Assembly: GCA_000495415.1 (NCBI GenBank)
Contig: AWGX01000569.1
Location: 1 to 6,288 of the forward strand
DNA: 6,288 bases
Source: Smithella sp. ME-1
Lineage (GTDB): Bacteria > Desulfobacterota > Syntrophia > Syntrophales > Smithellaceae
Reading direction: 5' to 3'
The notes beneath the pieces are model-generated. The model was not told the DNA's origin. It saw only the letters and a list, made by a program, of their open reading frames with translations, and did no database searches. Both the position numbers and the translations under genes were made by a program. Numbering within the stretch: the first letter of the stretch is position 1; each line of letters begins with the position of its first letter. Of the stretch, positions 1 through 6,288 are shown piece by piece.

Positions 1-12
1 GGACAAAACTGC

Positions 13-1806
13 ATGATGGATAAATCGCTTCGTGTATTAATGGTTGAAGATTCGAAAGATGATGAATTTCTTATACTACGTGGACTCAAAAAAGGCGGAT
101 TCGATCCGGTATACGAAAGAATAGAAACGGCTTCCGCCATGAAAAAAGCACTTAAAGAGAAGTCTTGGGATGTAATCCTTTGCGATTATAAGATGCCTAA
201 ATTCAATGCTCCCTCAGCCATTGCCCTGGTAAAAGAAGCAAAAATAGATATTCCTATCATCGTTGTATCCGGAACTATTGGTGAAAGTGAAGCCATAGAT
301 TGCATGCGCTTAGGCGCTCAAGATTATATCATGAAGGGAAACCTGTCACGTCTTTGTCCGGCCATAACCAGAGAAATACAAGATGCAAAATCCAGAGAAG
401 AACAAAGACTTACAGAAGAAAAATTACACTACGAAGAAAAATTGTTCAGGACTTTTACCGAACAGGATCCTGATTTAATTATTCTAATAAATAAAGACTT
501 TCAAATCACTTACAGCAATCCCGCTGTGGAAAATTTTTTGGGAATCAAGAAAGAAGAGATCATGGGAAGTAAAGTATATAATTATCTTCACCCCGATGAT
601 TTTGGGCTTGTAACAGATATAATTAATACCTTCACAAAGGACAAAAAAACAAATATCAAGAATGCCGAATTTCGCATTCGCAGCAAGTACGGAAAATGGC
701 ATACAGTGGAGGCTGTGGGTACGAATCTGGTGCGTGATAATGTCTTTGAAACACTCGTCGTTAAACTCCGTGATATTAGCGAACGTAAGGAAGCGGAAAA
801 ATCTTTGAAAGAAAGCGAAGCACGTTACCGTCTTCTTGCGGACAATATAGCCGATGTTATTTTCACCGTAGACATGAACTTTAAATATACCTACGTCAGT
901 CCTTCCATATATCGTCTTTCAGGATATACGGTTGATGAAATAATGCGTATGAAAGTAAAGGATCTGGCCGCGCCGGAAACGTTCAACCATATCGTTGATG
1001 TCTTTTTAGAAGAAATGGAAATCGAACAGAGGGATAACAGGGATTTAACAAGATCACGTGTGCTGGAATCTCAATACATTCACAAGGATGGATATAAAAT
1101 ATGGGTGGAAAGCAAACTCACCTTTCTCAGAGATGAGAATAATCATGCTGTGGGAATTCTCAGCACTGTACGCGACATAACTCAACGAAAACAAGCAGAG
1201 AAGAAACTTCACCAAAGCCTCGATAACTTAAAGAAAGCGGTTAATACAACTATTCAGGTCCTGGTGTCAGCTTTGGAATCCAGAGATTCTTATACGGCCA
1301 GCCACCAGTCCCGTGCTTCTGATTTGGCTTGTGCTATCACAGCAGAAATGGGATTAGATCATAATAGAATTGAAGGAATTCGTATGGCAGGTATTATCCA
1401 TGATATTGGAAAACTGGCTATTCCTGCGGAGATATTGACCAAGCCCGGTAAATTAACGGACATTGAATTTTTACTGATTAAACAACACTCTCAGACAGGA
1501 TACGAAATGCTGAAGGATATAGAATCTCCCTGGCCGTTGGCGCAAATTGTTCACCAACATCACGAGAGAATAAACGGGACAGGTTATCCTAAAAAATTAA
1601 GGGGAGATGAAATTCTCCTGGAGTCACGAATTCTTGCTGTAGCTGATGTCGTAGAGGCCATTTCTTCCAATCGTCCTTACAGGCCATCCCTAGGCATTGA
1701 GTTCGCTCTTGAAGAAATTGAAAAAAACAAGGGAATTCTTTATGACGACGTGGTCGCCAACGCTTGTCTGAATTTATTCCGGGAAAAAGGCTTTCAACTC
1801 AAATAA
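13..1806 (+). CDS. Response regulator REC-PAS-PAS-HD-GYP, predicted cyclic-di-GMP phosphodiesterase
   Basis: Predicted cytoplasmic signalling protein of 597 residues that would hydrolyse cyclic-di-GMP under control of phosphorylation and PAS input. The receiver domain (about residues 5-125) has acidic pocket E12/D13, phospho-acceptor D58, S86 in VSGT and K108, so it looks phosphorylatable. A short linker (about 125-140, charged, probably helical) leads to PAS 1 (about 141-262, ending RDISERKEAE) and PAS 2 (about 270-395, ending RDITQRKQAE). The HD-GYP domain (about 410-590) has H463-D464 in HDIGK, then HHER at 516-519 and the GYP triplet at 524-526, all signature residues of active members. 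No membrane segment or signal peptide is seen, so the partner kinase must be another protein. Either ATG 13 or ATG 16 could start it. The window edge hides most of the leader, but REC homology begins right after residue 5, so a much longer N-terminus is unlikely. Nothing shows which ligands the PAS domains bind. Confidence 0.94.
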   Translation: MMDKSLRVLMVEDSKDDEFLILRGLKKGGFDPVYERIETASAMKKALKEKSWDVILCDYKMPKFNAPSAIALVKEAKIDIPIIVVSGTIGESEAIDCMRLGAQDYIMKGNLSRLCPAITREIQDAKSREEQRLTEEKLHYEEKLFRTFTEQDPDLIILINKDFQITYSNPAVENFLGIKKEEIMGSKVYNYLHPDDFGLVTDIINTFTKDKKTNIKNAEFRIRSKYGKWHTVEAVGTNLVRDNVFETLVVKLRDISERKEAEKSLKESEARYRLLADNIADVIFTVDMNFKYTYVSPSIYRLSGYTVDEIMRMKVKDLAAPETFNHIVDVFLEEMEIEQRDNRDLTRSRVLESQYIHKDGYKIWVESKLTFLRDENNHAVGILSTVRDITQRKQAEKKLHQSLDNLKKAVNTTIQVLVSALESRDSYTASHQSRASDLACAITAEMGLDHNRIEGIRMAGIIHDIGKLAIPAEILTKPGKLTDIEFLLIKQHSQTGYEMLKDIESPWPLAQIVHQHHERINGTGYPKKLRGDEILLESRILAVADVVEAISSNRPYRPSLGIEFALEEIEKNKGILYDDVVANACLNLFREKGFQLK

Positions 1807-1884
1807 AATGGAGAGAACGGCCAATATTATAAAAATTTTTACAACTTTTAATAATTCTTTCCAGAAGAGAAGGGTTACATCGTT

Positions 1885-2292
1885 ATGAGCGACAAAAGGA
1901 AAGCGGAACGACTAAAGGAATTAAACGAGATTACCATATCCGTTATTTCTGAAGTAGAAAATATTCCGAAAGAAAAACTTTCTTATAATTACAGCGAAGA
2001 TATCTCTGCGTCCGGCGCTAAAATCAGGGGCAATATTCTTCTGCCCGTTGATACCATTCTCAAGATAGACTTCAGACTTAAGACTCTAAAAAAACAGATA
2101 ACCGCAGTCGGCAAAATAAAATGGATCAAAGTTCTCATTGAAGATAAGTATTATGAAGCCGGTGTGGAATTTGTCAATAAAACAGACGAAGCAATTCAGA
2201 TAATTGAGAATTACATTTCATGGAGACAAAAGAGCAAATCTCATAATCCCTTCTGGATTTTTACAAACTTTAACGAACCGGAAACTAAATAA
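1885..2292 (+). CDS. Stand-alone PilZ domain protein, predicted cyclic-di-GMP receptor
   Basis: Small soluble protein of 135 residues, close to the usual size of single-domain PilZ receptors. The N-terminal RxxxR motif is R5-K-A-E-R9, and the D/NxSxxG motif is D39-I-S-A-S-G44. These are the two c-di-GMP-contacting motifs of the family and both are complete. The middle (about 50-100) alternates hydrophobic and polar residues as expected of the PilZ beta-barrel, with GKIKWIK and AGVEFV matching typical strands. A helical stretch and a polar tail rich in aromatic residues (about 112-135) follow. ATG 1885 is preceded by a good Shine-Dalgarno sequence, GAGAAGGG, ending at 1874, ten bases upstream. 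The gene lies 78 nt after the HD-GYP gene with no convincing terminator between, so co-transcription is likely. The output it controls (motility, exopolysaccharide, transcription) cannot be read from the sequence. Confidence 0.85.
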   Translation: MSDKRKAERLKELNEITISVISEVENIPKEKLSYNYSEDISASGAKIRGNILLPVDTILKIDFRLKTLKKQITAVGKIKWIKVLIEDKYYEAGVEFVNKTDEAIQIIENYISWRQKSKSHNPFWIFTNFNEPETK

Positions 2293-2375
2293 ACAAAACG
2301 AACTCATCCTAGATATTCCCTGATAAATAATATCTTCCGTCGAAATTAAATAGGTGTATTGTCCCGTTTTGTTTA
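2290..2375. repeat. Nested inverted repeat downstream of the PilZ gene
   Basis: The outer arms are TAAACAAAACG (2290-2300) and its exact reverse complement CGTTTTGTTTA (2365-2375), 11 bp separated by 64 nt; the left arm begins at the PilZ stop codon. Inside, AGATATT (2311-2317) and AATATCT (2329-2335) form a perfect 7-bp stem with an 11-nt loop. It could be a folded 3' end of the upstream transcript or a remnant of a small inverted-repeat element. There is no clear flanking target duplication and no run of T after a GC-rich stem, so it is not a classical terminator. Confidence 0.4.
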
Positions 2376-2406
2376 GAAAAATTATTACAAGAAATCTTGC
2401 TATATT

Positions 2407-2436
2407 TTGATCAGATATGATAAGCATTTTTATGAT
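2407..2436 (+). promoter_or_regulatory. Candidate sigma-70 promoter for murI-thyX
   Basis: TTGATC (2407-2412, 4 of 6 to TTGACA) and TATGAT (2431-2436, 5 of 6 to TATAAT) are separated by 18 bases. Transcription would start near 2443, about 50 nt before the murI ATG. The position after a 199-nt gap and before a new functional unit makes it plausible, but the surroundings are very AT-rich and chance matches are easy. Confidence 0.35.
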
Positions 2437-2491
2437 GGTAACATTATAAAAGCAGCCATTTTTTAATAAATGTAATCTTGAAGAATAACTA

Positions 2492-3340
2492 ATGAATTCA
2501 AAAACAAATCGGGCCATAGGAGTATTTGATTCCGGTATCGGCGGGTTGACGGTTGTCCGTTCTTTGATGGAACGTCTGCCTTTCGAAAATATCATCTATT
2601 TCGGCGATACCGCTCGTGTGCCCTACGGCATAAAATCGGTGGAAACTATAAACCGTTATGCAGCACAAATTACCGACTTCCTGATTAAAAAAGATGTAAA
2701 ACTACTGATTGTAGCCTGCAACACCATGGCGGCTGTCGCTCATCAGACAATTGTTGACTTGTCCAATATGCCTGTGGCGGCTGTCGCCTCTCAAAAAATT
2801 GTTGAACAGGTACCAGTACTGGAAGTTATTGATGCCAGCGCCCGCATGGCCATACAAAATACCAAATCCAAATCAATTGGCGTAATCGGCACCCCGGCAA
2901 CAATTAACAGTAACGCTTACGCCCGTGCAATTCATCTTTTGGATAAAGACGCAAAGGTTTTCTCGCAGGCATGTCCTCTTTTCGTCCCTCTGGTGGAAGA
3001 AGGATGGTTTGATCATCAGGCAACAAAGCTTATCGCTCAAGAATATTTAAAACCGGTTATTGCTGAACAAATTGATACGCTGGTTTTGGGCTGTACCCAC
3101 TATCCCCTTTTAAAACCATTGCTGCAGGATATTATGGGAAAAGGGGTAAACCTGATTGACTCGGCAGAAGCGATGGCCGATATCGCTGCTGATTTAATTG
3201 ATAAACAAAAGATAGCCAACAAAAACAACTCGCCGCCGGATTATGTTTTTTATGTCAGCGATGTTCCTTATCGCTTTCAAACAATCGGTGAACGTTTTCT
3301 GGGGCGTACCCTTGGACGTGTTGAGTTGGTAAGTTTATAA
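2492..3340 (+). CDS. murI: Glutamate racemase
   Basis: Cytoplasmic, cofactor-independent enzyme that interconverts L- and D-glutamate and so supplies the D-glutamate of the peptidoglycan stem peptide. At 282 residues it has the normal family length. The N-terminal motif IGVFDSGIGGLTV contains D13-S14, followed by the YFGDTARVPYG motif at about 40-50. The two catalytic cysteines are both present: C76 in ACNTMAA and C201 in LGCTHYPLL, the latter with H203. The C-terminus (NLIDSAEA, then the YVSD and GERFLG motifs) is also typical. ATG 2492 gives the standard N-terminus. Its Shine-Dalgarno sequence is weak (GAAG at 2480-2483, 8 nt away). The gene probably starts a transcript with the ThyX-family gene, which begins 5 nt after its stop. 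No sign of disruption. Confidence 0.97.
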   Translation: MNSKTNRAIGVFDSGIGGLTVVRSLMERLPFENIIYFGDTARVPYGIKSVETINRYAAQITDFLIKKDVKLLIVACNTMAAVAHQTIVDLSNMPVAAVASQKIVEQVPVLEVIDASARMAIQNTKSKSIGVIGTPATINSNAYARAIHLLDKDAKVFSQACPLFVPLVEEGWFDHQATKLIAQEYLKPVIAEQIDTLVLGCTHYPLLKPLLQDIMGKGVNLIDSAEAMADIAADLIDKQKIANKNNSPPDYVFYVSDVPYRFQTIGERFLGRTLGRVELVSL

Positions 3341-3345
3341 TCACT

Positions 3346-4809
3346 ATGAAAATTCTTCTTGCCGGTTACAATTTGGATTACGATCTTATCCGTGAGCTCA
3401 AAAATAAAAGCGGGCTTATCCAGGATTTAACACCTGAAACCGTTTCGGCGGCATACGCTCGTATCAGCCGCAGTCCGAAGGCAGTTAACGAATTACGCGA
3501 AATCGCTCGCGACGAAGTGGACAAGGCGCGCCAATCCAACCGTAACATCGTTTTTGAAATGGGGCATAGTTCCGTTGCCGAACATGCCGTATTTAATATC
3601 GATGTTATCGGTGTCTCCCGTCTGCTTGTCGAAGAAATTGAAAAGTTCCGCTTGTGTTCTTTTACGGAAAAATCACAACGTTACGTTCTTTTTAACAAAG
3701 ATTTTATCATACCCGAAGAAATAAAAAAGGCCAATCTGGCCGATTTGTTCATCAATGCCATTCAAACACAAAACGATTATTATCACGCACTCTACGAAAA
3801 ATTGAGGCCATACATCTTCGATAAACACAAAGAACTGGCGGATGACCCCGTCAATAAATCACTTCTGGAAGGCTGGGCCAAGGAAGACGCCCGCTATGCA
3901 ATATCAATGGCCACTCAAACACAACTGGGTATGACGCTTAACGCGCGCAATCTGGAATTGATGCTGAGGCGACTGGCCGCTCATCCTTTGGCTGAAGCAA
4001 AGGAATACAGCGAAAAACTGTATGCAGCGACAAAAGAAATCGCGCCTTCTCTTATCCGCTACACTAACGCCACGGATTATGACAAATTTACCAGACAAAA
4101 TCTCCGTAATTTGTCTTCTACTCTATTACAAAAACACTTTTCGGACTCTAAAAAATTAGCCGATGTGCAATTGAGTTCTTTTAATTCCGCGGCTGATAAC
4201 CGGATTGCTGCCGCATTACTTTTTTCGTCATCCGAAATAAATTATTCAAAATGCCTGAAAATGGCAGGGAAAATGACTCCACGCGCAAAAAGAGATCTTT
4301 TCAAAACGGCCTTCGCTAACTTACAGTCACATGATGCCGTATTGCGGGAATTGGAAAATGTTGATTTACAATTTGAACTTATTTTGAGCTCCAGTTGTTT
4401 TGCTCAACTAAAGCGACACCGTATGTCCACAATTATTGCTCAAGAGTATAATCCACAATTAGGCGTAACAATTCCTCCTTCGATTAAAGCTATTGGCCAG
4501 CAAAAGATTTTCCTCGAAGTTATGCATCAAACGCAAAACGCTTATGAGCAAATCAAAGCAAAAGCGCCGCTAGCTACCGCTTATGTTTTGACCAATGCAC
4601 ACCGCAAACGTGTTCTGATGAAATTCAATGCCCGTGAATTATATCATCTGGCGCGCCTGCGTGCCGACGCTCATGCCCAGTGGGATATCCGCGACCTGAC
4701 AAAAAAAATGCTCACTCAAGCCAAACAAGCTATGCCACTTACGCTCATGATGGCCTGCGGCAAAGATAACTTTTCCGATCTCCATAAAAAGACGTTCCCT
4801 TGCGAGTGA
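3346..4809 (+). CDS. thyX: Tandem-domain ThyX-family protein (FAD-dependent thymidylate synthase)
   Basis: ThyX makes dTMP from dUMP with methylene-tetrahydrofolate, FAD and NADPH. Usual chains are about 215-250 residues; this one has 487 and reads as two ThyX-like halves. Half 1 (about 1-245) has GHSSVAEH (73-80), GVSR (89-92), then KFRLCSFTEKSQRY (100-113) where family members have RHRxxSxxxxSxRY: the first Arg and the His are replaced, but R102, S105, S110, R112 and Y113 remain. It keeps EDARY (180-184) and NARNL (199-203), but the later LRxxxxAQ part is degenerate. Half 2 (about 300-480) has a true RHR (357-359), but then diverges (MSTIIAQEYN), and lacks the EDAR arginine, while NAR (428-430) and LRADAHAQWDIR (438-449) are canonical. 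The frame is continuous, so this is one protein. No obvious Shine-Dalgarno sequence precedes ATG 3346, only 5 nt after murI, suggesting translational coupling. Family membership is clear; catalytic activity is inferred, and the protein could be a divergent homologue with another role. Confidence 0.85.
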   Translation: MKILLAGYNLDYDLIRELKNKSGLIQDLTPETVSAAYARISRSPKAVNELREIARDEVDKARQSNRNIVFEMGHSSVAEHAVFNIDVIGVSRLLVEEIEKFRLCSFTEKSQRYVLFNKDFIIPEEIKKANLADLFINAIQTQNDYYHALYEKLRPYIFDKHKELADDPVNKSLLEGWAKEDARYAISMATQTQLGMTLNARNLELMLRRLAAHPLAEAKEYSEKLYAATKEIAPSLIRYTNATDYDKFTRQNLRNLSSTLLQKHFSDSKKLADVQLSSFNSAADNRIAAALLFSSSEINYSKCLKMAGKMTPRAKRDLFKTAFANLQSHDAVLRELENVDLQFELILSSSCFAQLKRHRMSTIIAQEYNPQLGVTIPPSIKAIGQQKIFLEVMHQTQNAYEQIKAKAPLATAYVLTNAHRKRVLMKFNARELYHLARLRADAHAQWDIRDLTKKMLTQAKQAMPLTLMMACGKDNFSDLHKKTFPCE

Positions 4810-4856
4810 TTATTCTTTTATGACGATATTAATACCTGGTTGCATTCAAAGGATAA

Positions 4857-4985
4857 CGCGGCGGCGAGGCTCCGCAGTCGTATTACACATACGTCGAGGA
4901 AGCCGACCCCGGCCTTCGCCGGGGCAGGCTAGCCAACAAAGTTAGCCAAAGATCGGAGGCGCATCCCTAAAGGGGAGCGCAAAAC
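4857..4985. repeat. GC-rich, hairpin-dense intergenic element (palindromic repeat or structured RNA)
   Basis: Bases 4861-4980 are about 63% G+C by count, between flanks near one-third G+C. Several dyads are visible: GCGG (4861-4864) with CCGC (4872-4875); CGTAT (4879-4883) with ATACG (4889-4893); GTCG (4893-4896) with CGAC (4904-4907); CCCCGGC (4907-4913) with GCCGGGG (4918-4924), the strongest; GGCTA (4927-4931) with TAGCC (4943-4947); and GCGC (4959-4962) with GCGC (4977-4980), enclosing TCCC/GGGG. No open frame with coding character is seen. None of the stems is followed by a T-run on either strand. A REP-like or MITE-like element is the most likely reading, a small RNA the alternative. 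Edges are approximate. Confidence 0.5.
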
Positions 4986-5012
4986 AAATAAAACTGTCTA
5001 CCTTGCCGATAA

Positions 5013-5039
5013 TTACCATCTGTAAGATGGTAACTTACA
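5013..5039. promoter_or_regulatory. Overlapping palindromes before the MFS gene, candidate operator
   Basis: TTACCATCT (5013-5021) and AGATGGTAA (5025-5033) are exact reverse complements around the centre GTA, a 9-bp-arm palindrome of the size bound by dimeric TetR- or MarR-type repressors. A second dyad overlaps it: TGTAAG (5021-5026) with CTTACA (5034-5039). As RNA, the two stems share bases and exclude each other. The block ends 18 nt before the MFS start. A GATAAT box (5008-5013) directly abuts it and could be a -10 element, but no good -35 is seen. No regulator gene lies in the window, so the binding protein is unknown. Confidence 0.45.
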
Positions 5040-5057
5040 TGCGACAGGTATTATCTA

Positions 5058-6288
5058 ATGAAGATAACTCACAATAAAACACAACAATACATTCTCCTTG
5101 TCACGACCCTCAGTTCGTTTCTGACACCGTTTATGGGTTCGGCAGTCAATGTTGCCCTTCCCGCTATAGCAAAAGATTTGTCCATGACAGCCCTATCGCT
5201 AAGCTGGGTGGCAACATCTTTTATTCTTGCCGCTACCATGACTCTTATTCCCTTGGGCCAACTGGCCGATATTTACGGTCGAAAAAGATTTTATGTTTAC
5301 GGGGGATTACTTTTTACTATTGCTTCTTCTTTTTGCATATTGTCTCCGTCATCATTTTTTCTGATAGCCGCTCGCGCTGTGCAGGGAATCGGCGGAGCAA
5401 TGATTTTCAGTACCGGTACGGCTATGCTGGTAGCGGCTTATCCCTTTGAGGAACGTGGTAAAATAATTGGAATCAATGTAGCGGCTGTTTATATCGGATT
5501 AACCATCGGTCCCTTTGTCGGCGGCTTGTTGACCCAACATTTAGGATGGAAATTCATTTTTCTTTTTACGGCAGTCCTGGGTTTAATCATTACATTAATT
5601 GCCACGACAGCAATTAAAGAAAAATGGTCTGCCGTCAATGGTCAAGGTTTCGACGTGAACGGTTCAGTGCTTTATGCCATTGCTCTTTTCTCAATTATTT
5701 ACGGACTTTCTCTATTACCGTCTTTAAATGCAATGTTTGTAATCGGCATGGGTGTCCTTTGCCTGATTTTATTTATAGTTCATGAGTTAAAAAGTCCTTA
5801 TCCTTTAGTGGATGTGCATTTGTTTTTAAACAATAAAGTCTTTGCTTTCTCCAATTTAGCCGCCCTGATTAATTACTGCGCTACATTTGCAGTTACATTT
5901 TTGCTAAGTCTTTACCTGCAACATATTAAAATGCTGACTCCATCGCAAACAGGGTCTATTCTTGTTGCCGCGCCTGTTGTGCAGGCGCTTCTTTCTCCTG
6001 TTGCCGGAAGACTTTCCGACCGGCTTGAACCGCAGATTCTTTCATCCACAGGTATGGTTCTTACTGTTATAGGCCTTGTGCAGTTAATCTTTCTGGACAG
6101 CCAGACAAGCATTGAATATATTTTATTCTGTCTTATCTTACTGGGTGTTGGTTTCGCGCTTTTTTCTTCACCGAATGTTAACGCAATCATGAGCGCCGTA
6201 GAAAAAAAATCATTTGGTGTTGCTTCGGCCACCGTTGGTACTATGAGGCTTTCTGGCCAAATGTTCAGCATGGGAATTACCATGCTGG
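5058..6288 (+). CDS. MFS drug-efflux-type transporter, DHA2 (EmrB/QacA-like) family, 3' end missing
   Basis: Inner-membrane secondary transporter, probably a proton-driven exporter of small or toxic molecules. The 410 codons seen carry about twelve hydrophobic helices; family members usually have 14 helices and 460-520 residues, so the end lies beyond the window. Motif A is GQLADIYGRKR (67-77) in the loop between helices 2 and 3. Motif C is GLTIGPFVGG (147-156). The extra helix pair typical of DHA2 is near 205-240, followed by the typical segment from ELKSPYPLVDVHLF at 243-256. In the helix-1 motif, usually LDxTIVNVALP, the sequence is MGSAVNVALP, with M26 where the acidic residue is expected. 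ATG 5058 follows an AGG (5046-5048) by 9 nt, and an in-frame stop at 5031-5033 rules out a longer form. The preceding gap and palindrome suggest separate regulation. The substrate cannot be predicted. Confidence 0.92.
   Translation, partial: MKITHNKTQQYILLVTTLSSFLTPFMGSAVNVALPAIAKDLSMTALSLSWVATSFILAATMTLIPLGQLADIYGRKRFYVYGGLLFTIASSFCILSPSSFFLIAARAVQGIGGAMIFSTGTAMLVAAYPFEERGKIIGINVAAVYIGLTIGPFVGGLLTQHLGWKFIFLFTAVLGLIITLIATTAIKEKWSAVNGQGFDVNGSVLYAIALFSIIYGLSLLPSLNAMFVIGMGVLCLILFIVHELKSPYPLVDVHLFLNNKVFAFSNLAALINYCATFAVTFLLSLYLQHIKMLTPSQTGSILVAAPVVQALLSPVAGRLSDRLEPQILSSTGMVLTVIGLVQLIFLDSQTSIEYILFCLILLGVGFALFSSPNVNAIMSAVEKKSFGVASATVGTMRLSGQMFSMGITML

Noticed and set aside
1826..1855. AT-only imperfect hairpin (ATTAT...ATAAT with A/T-run arms) between the HD-GYP and PilZ genes as a terminator
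   Set aside because: The stem has no G-C pairs, contains a mismatch and has a long loop, so it would be too weak to stop transcription.
2434..2442. GATGGTAAC shared between the murI leader and the MFS palindrome (5026-5034)
   Set aside because: It is a single 9-mer without the opposite half-site at the murI copy; a match of this length is easily due to chance in a window of this size.
2218..2595. Open frame of about 125 codons on the minus strand across the PilZ-murI gap
   Set aside because: It overlaps the ends of two well-supported genes, has no recognisable domain, and its composition reflects the AT-rich spacer. The minus-strand frames at 484-702, 3904-4098 and 5912-6283 are likewise shadows of real genes.
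3346..4809. ThyX-like gene as an artefact of two fused or frameshifted genes
   Set aside because: The frame is open throughout, the linker between halves has normal coding character, and each half has diverged in different motifs, which points to an old duplication rather than a sequencing or assembly error.
4907..4924. Strong GC hairpin as an intrinsic terminator of thyX
   Set aside because: It is followed by CAGGCTAGCC rather than a T-run, and the other strand also lacks one. It fits better as part of the folded island.
4810..5057. Known riboswitch in the MFS leader (guanidine, TPP, cobalamin, c-di-GMP, SAH, fluoride)
   Set aside because: None of the conserved core sequences I remember for these classes could be found; only generic hairpins are present.

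Overview
The window has five genes, all on the + strand, with no tRNA, rRNA, CRISPR array or transposase gene. Base composition is moderately AT-rich and codon use looks similar across the genes. The set (a phospho-receiver protein with PAS and HD-GYP domains, a PilZ protein, a glutamate racemase, a double-length ThyX-family protein and an MFS exporter) suggests a Gram-negative, probably anaerobic bacterium of the Desulfobacterota (former Deltaproteobacteria) type. That placement is an inference from gene content and style and is held weakly.

Region 1 (1-2292) is a cyclic-di-GMP module. A REC-PAS-PAS-HD-GYP protein, with apparently complete phosphorylation and phosphodiesterase motifs, is followed 78 nt later by a small stand-alone PilZ protein whose two c-di-GMP-binding motifs are intact. 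One gene would degrade the second messenger and the other would sense it. The input signal and output target lie outside the window or elsewhere in the genome.

Region 2 (2293-2491) is an AT-rich spacer with a nested inverted repeat just after the PilZ gene and a plausible sigma-70 promoter for the next pair.

Region 3 (2492-4809) is a tight two-gene unit, 5 nt apart. murI (glutamate racemase) supplies D-glutamate for peptidoglycan. The second gene encodes a 487-residue tandem ThyX-family protein. Its two halves have each lost part of the FAD/dUMP-binding signature, and the losses look complementary, so active sites may be assembled from one half of each kind. This is the most interesting protein in the window.

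Region 4 (4810-5057) is a 248-nt gap. It holds a GC-rich island of about 120 nt (roughly 63% G+C between AT-rich flanks) packed with short hairpins, probably a palindromic intergenic repeat or a structured RNA. Next to the following gene are a perfect 9-bp-arm palindrome and a second dyad that overlaps it, a candidate operator or a pair of exclusive hairpins.

Region 5 (5058-6288) is a DHA2-type MFS transporter cut off by the window end after 410 codons. It lacks the usual acidic residue of the first membrane helix.
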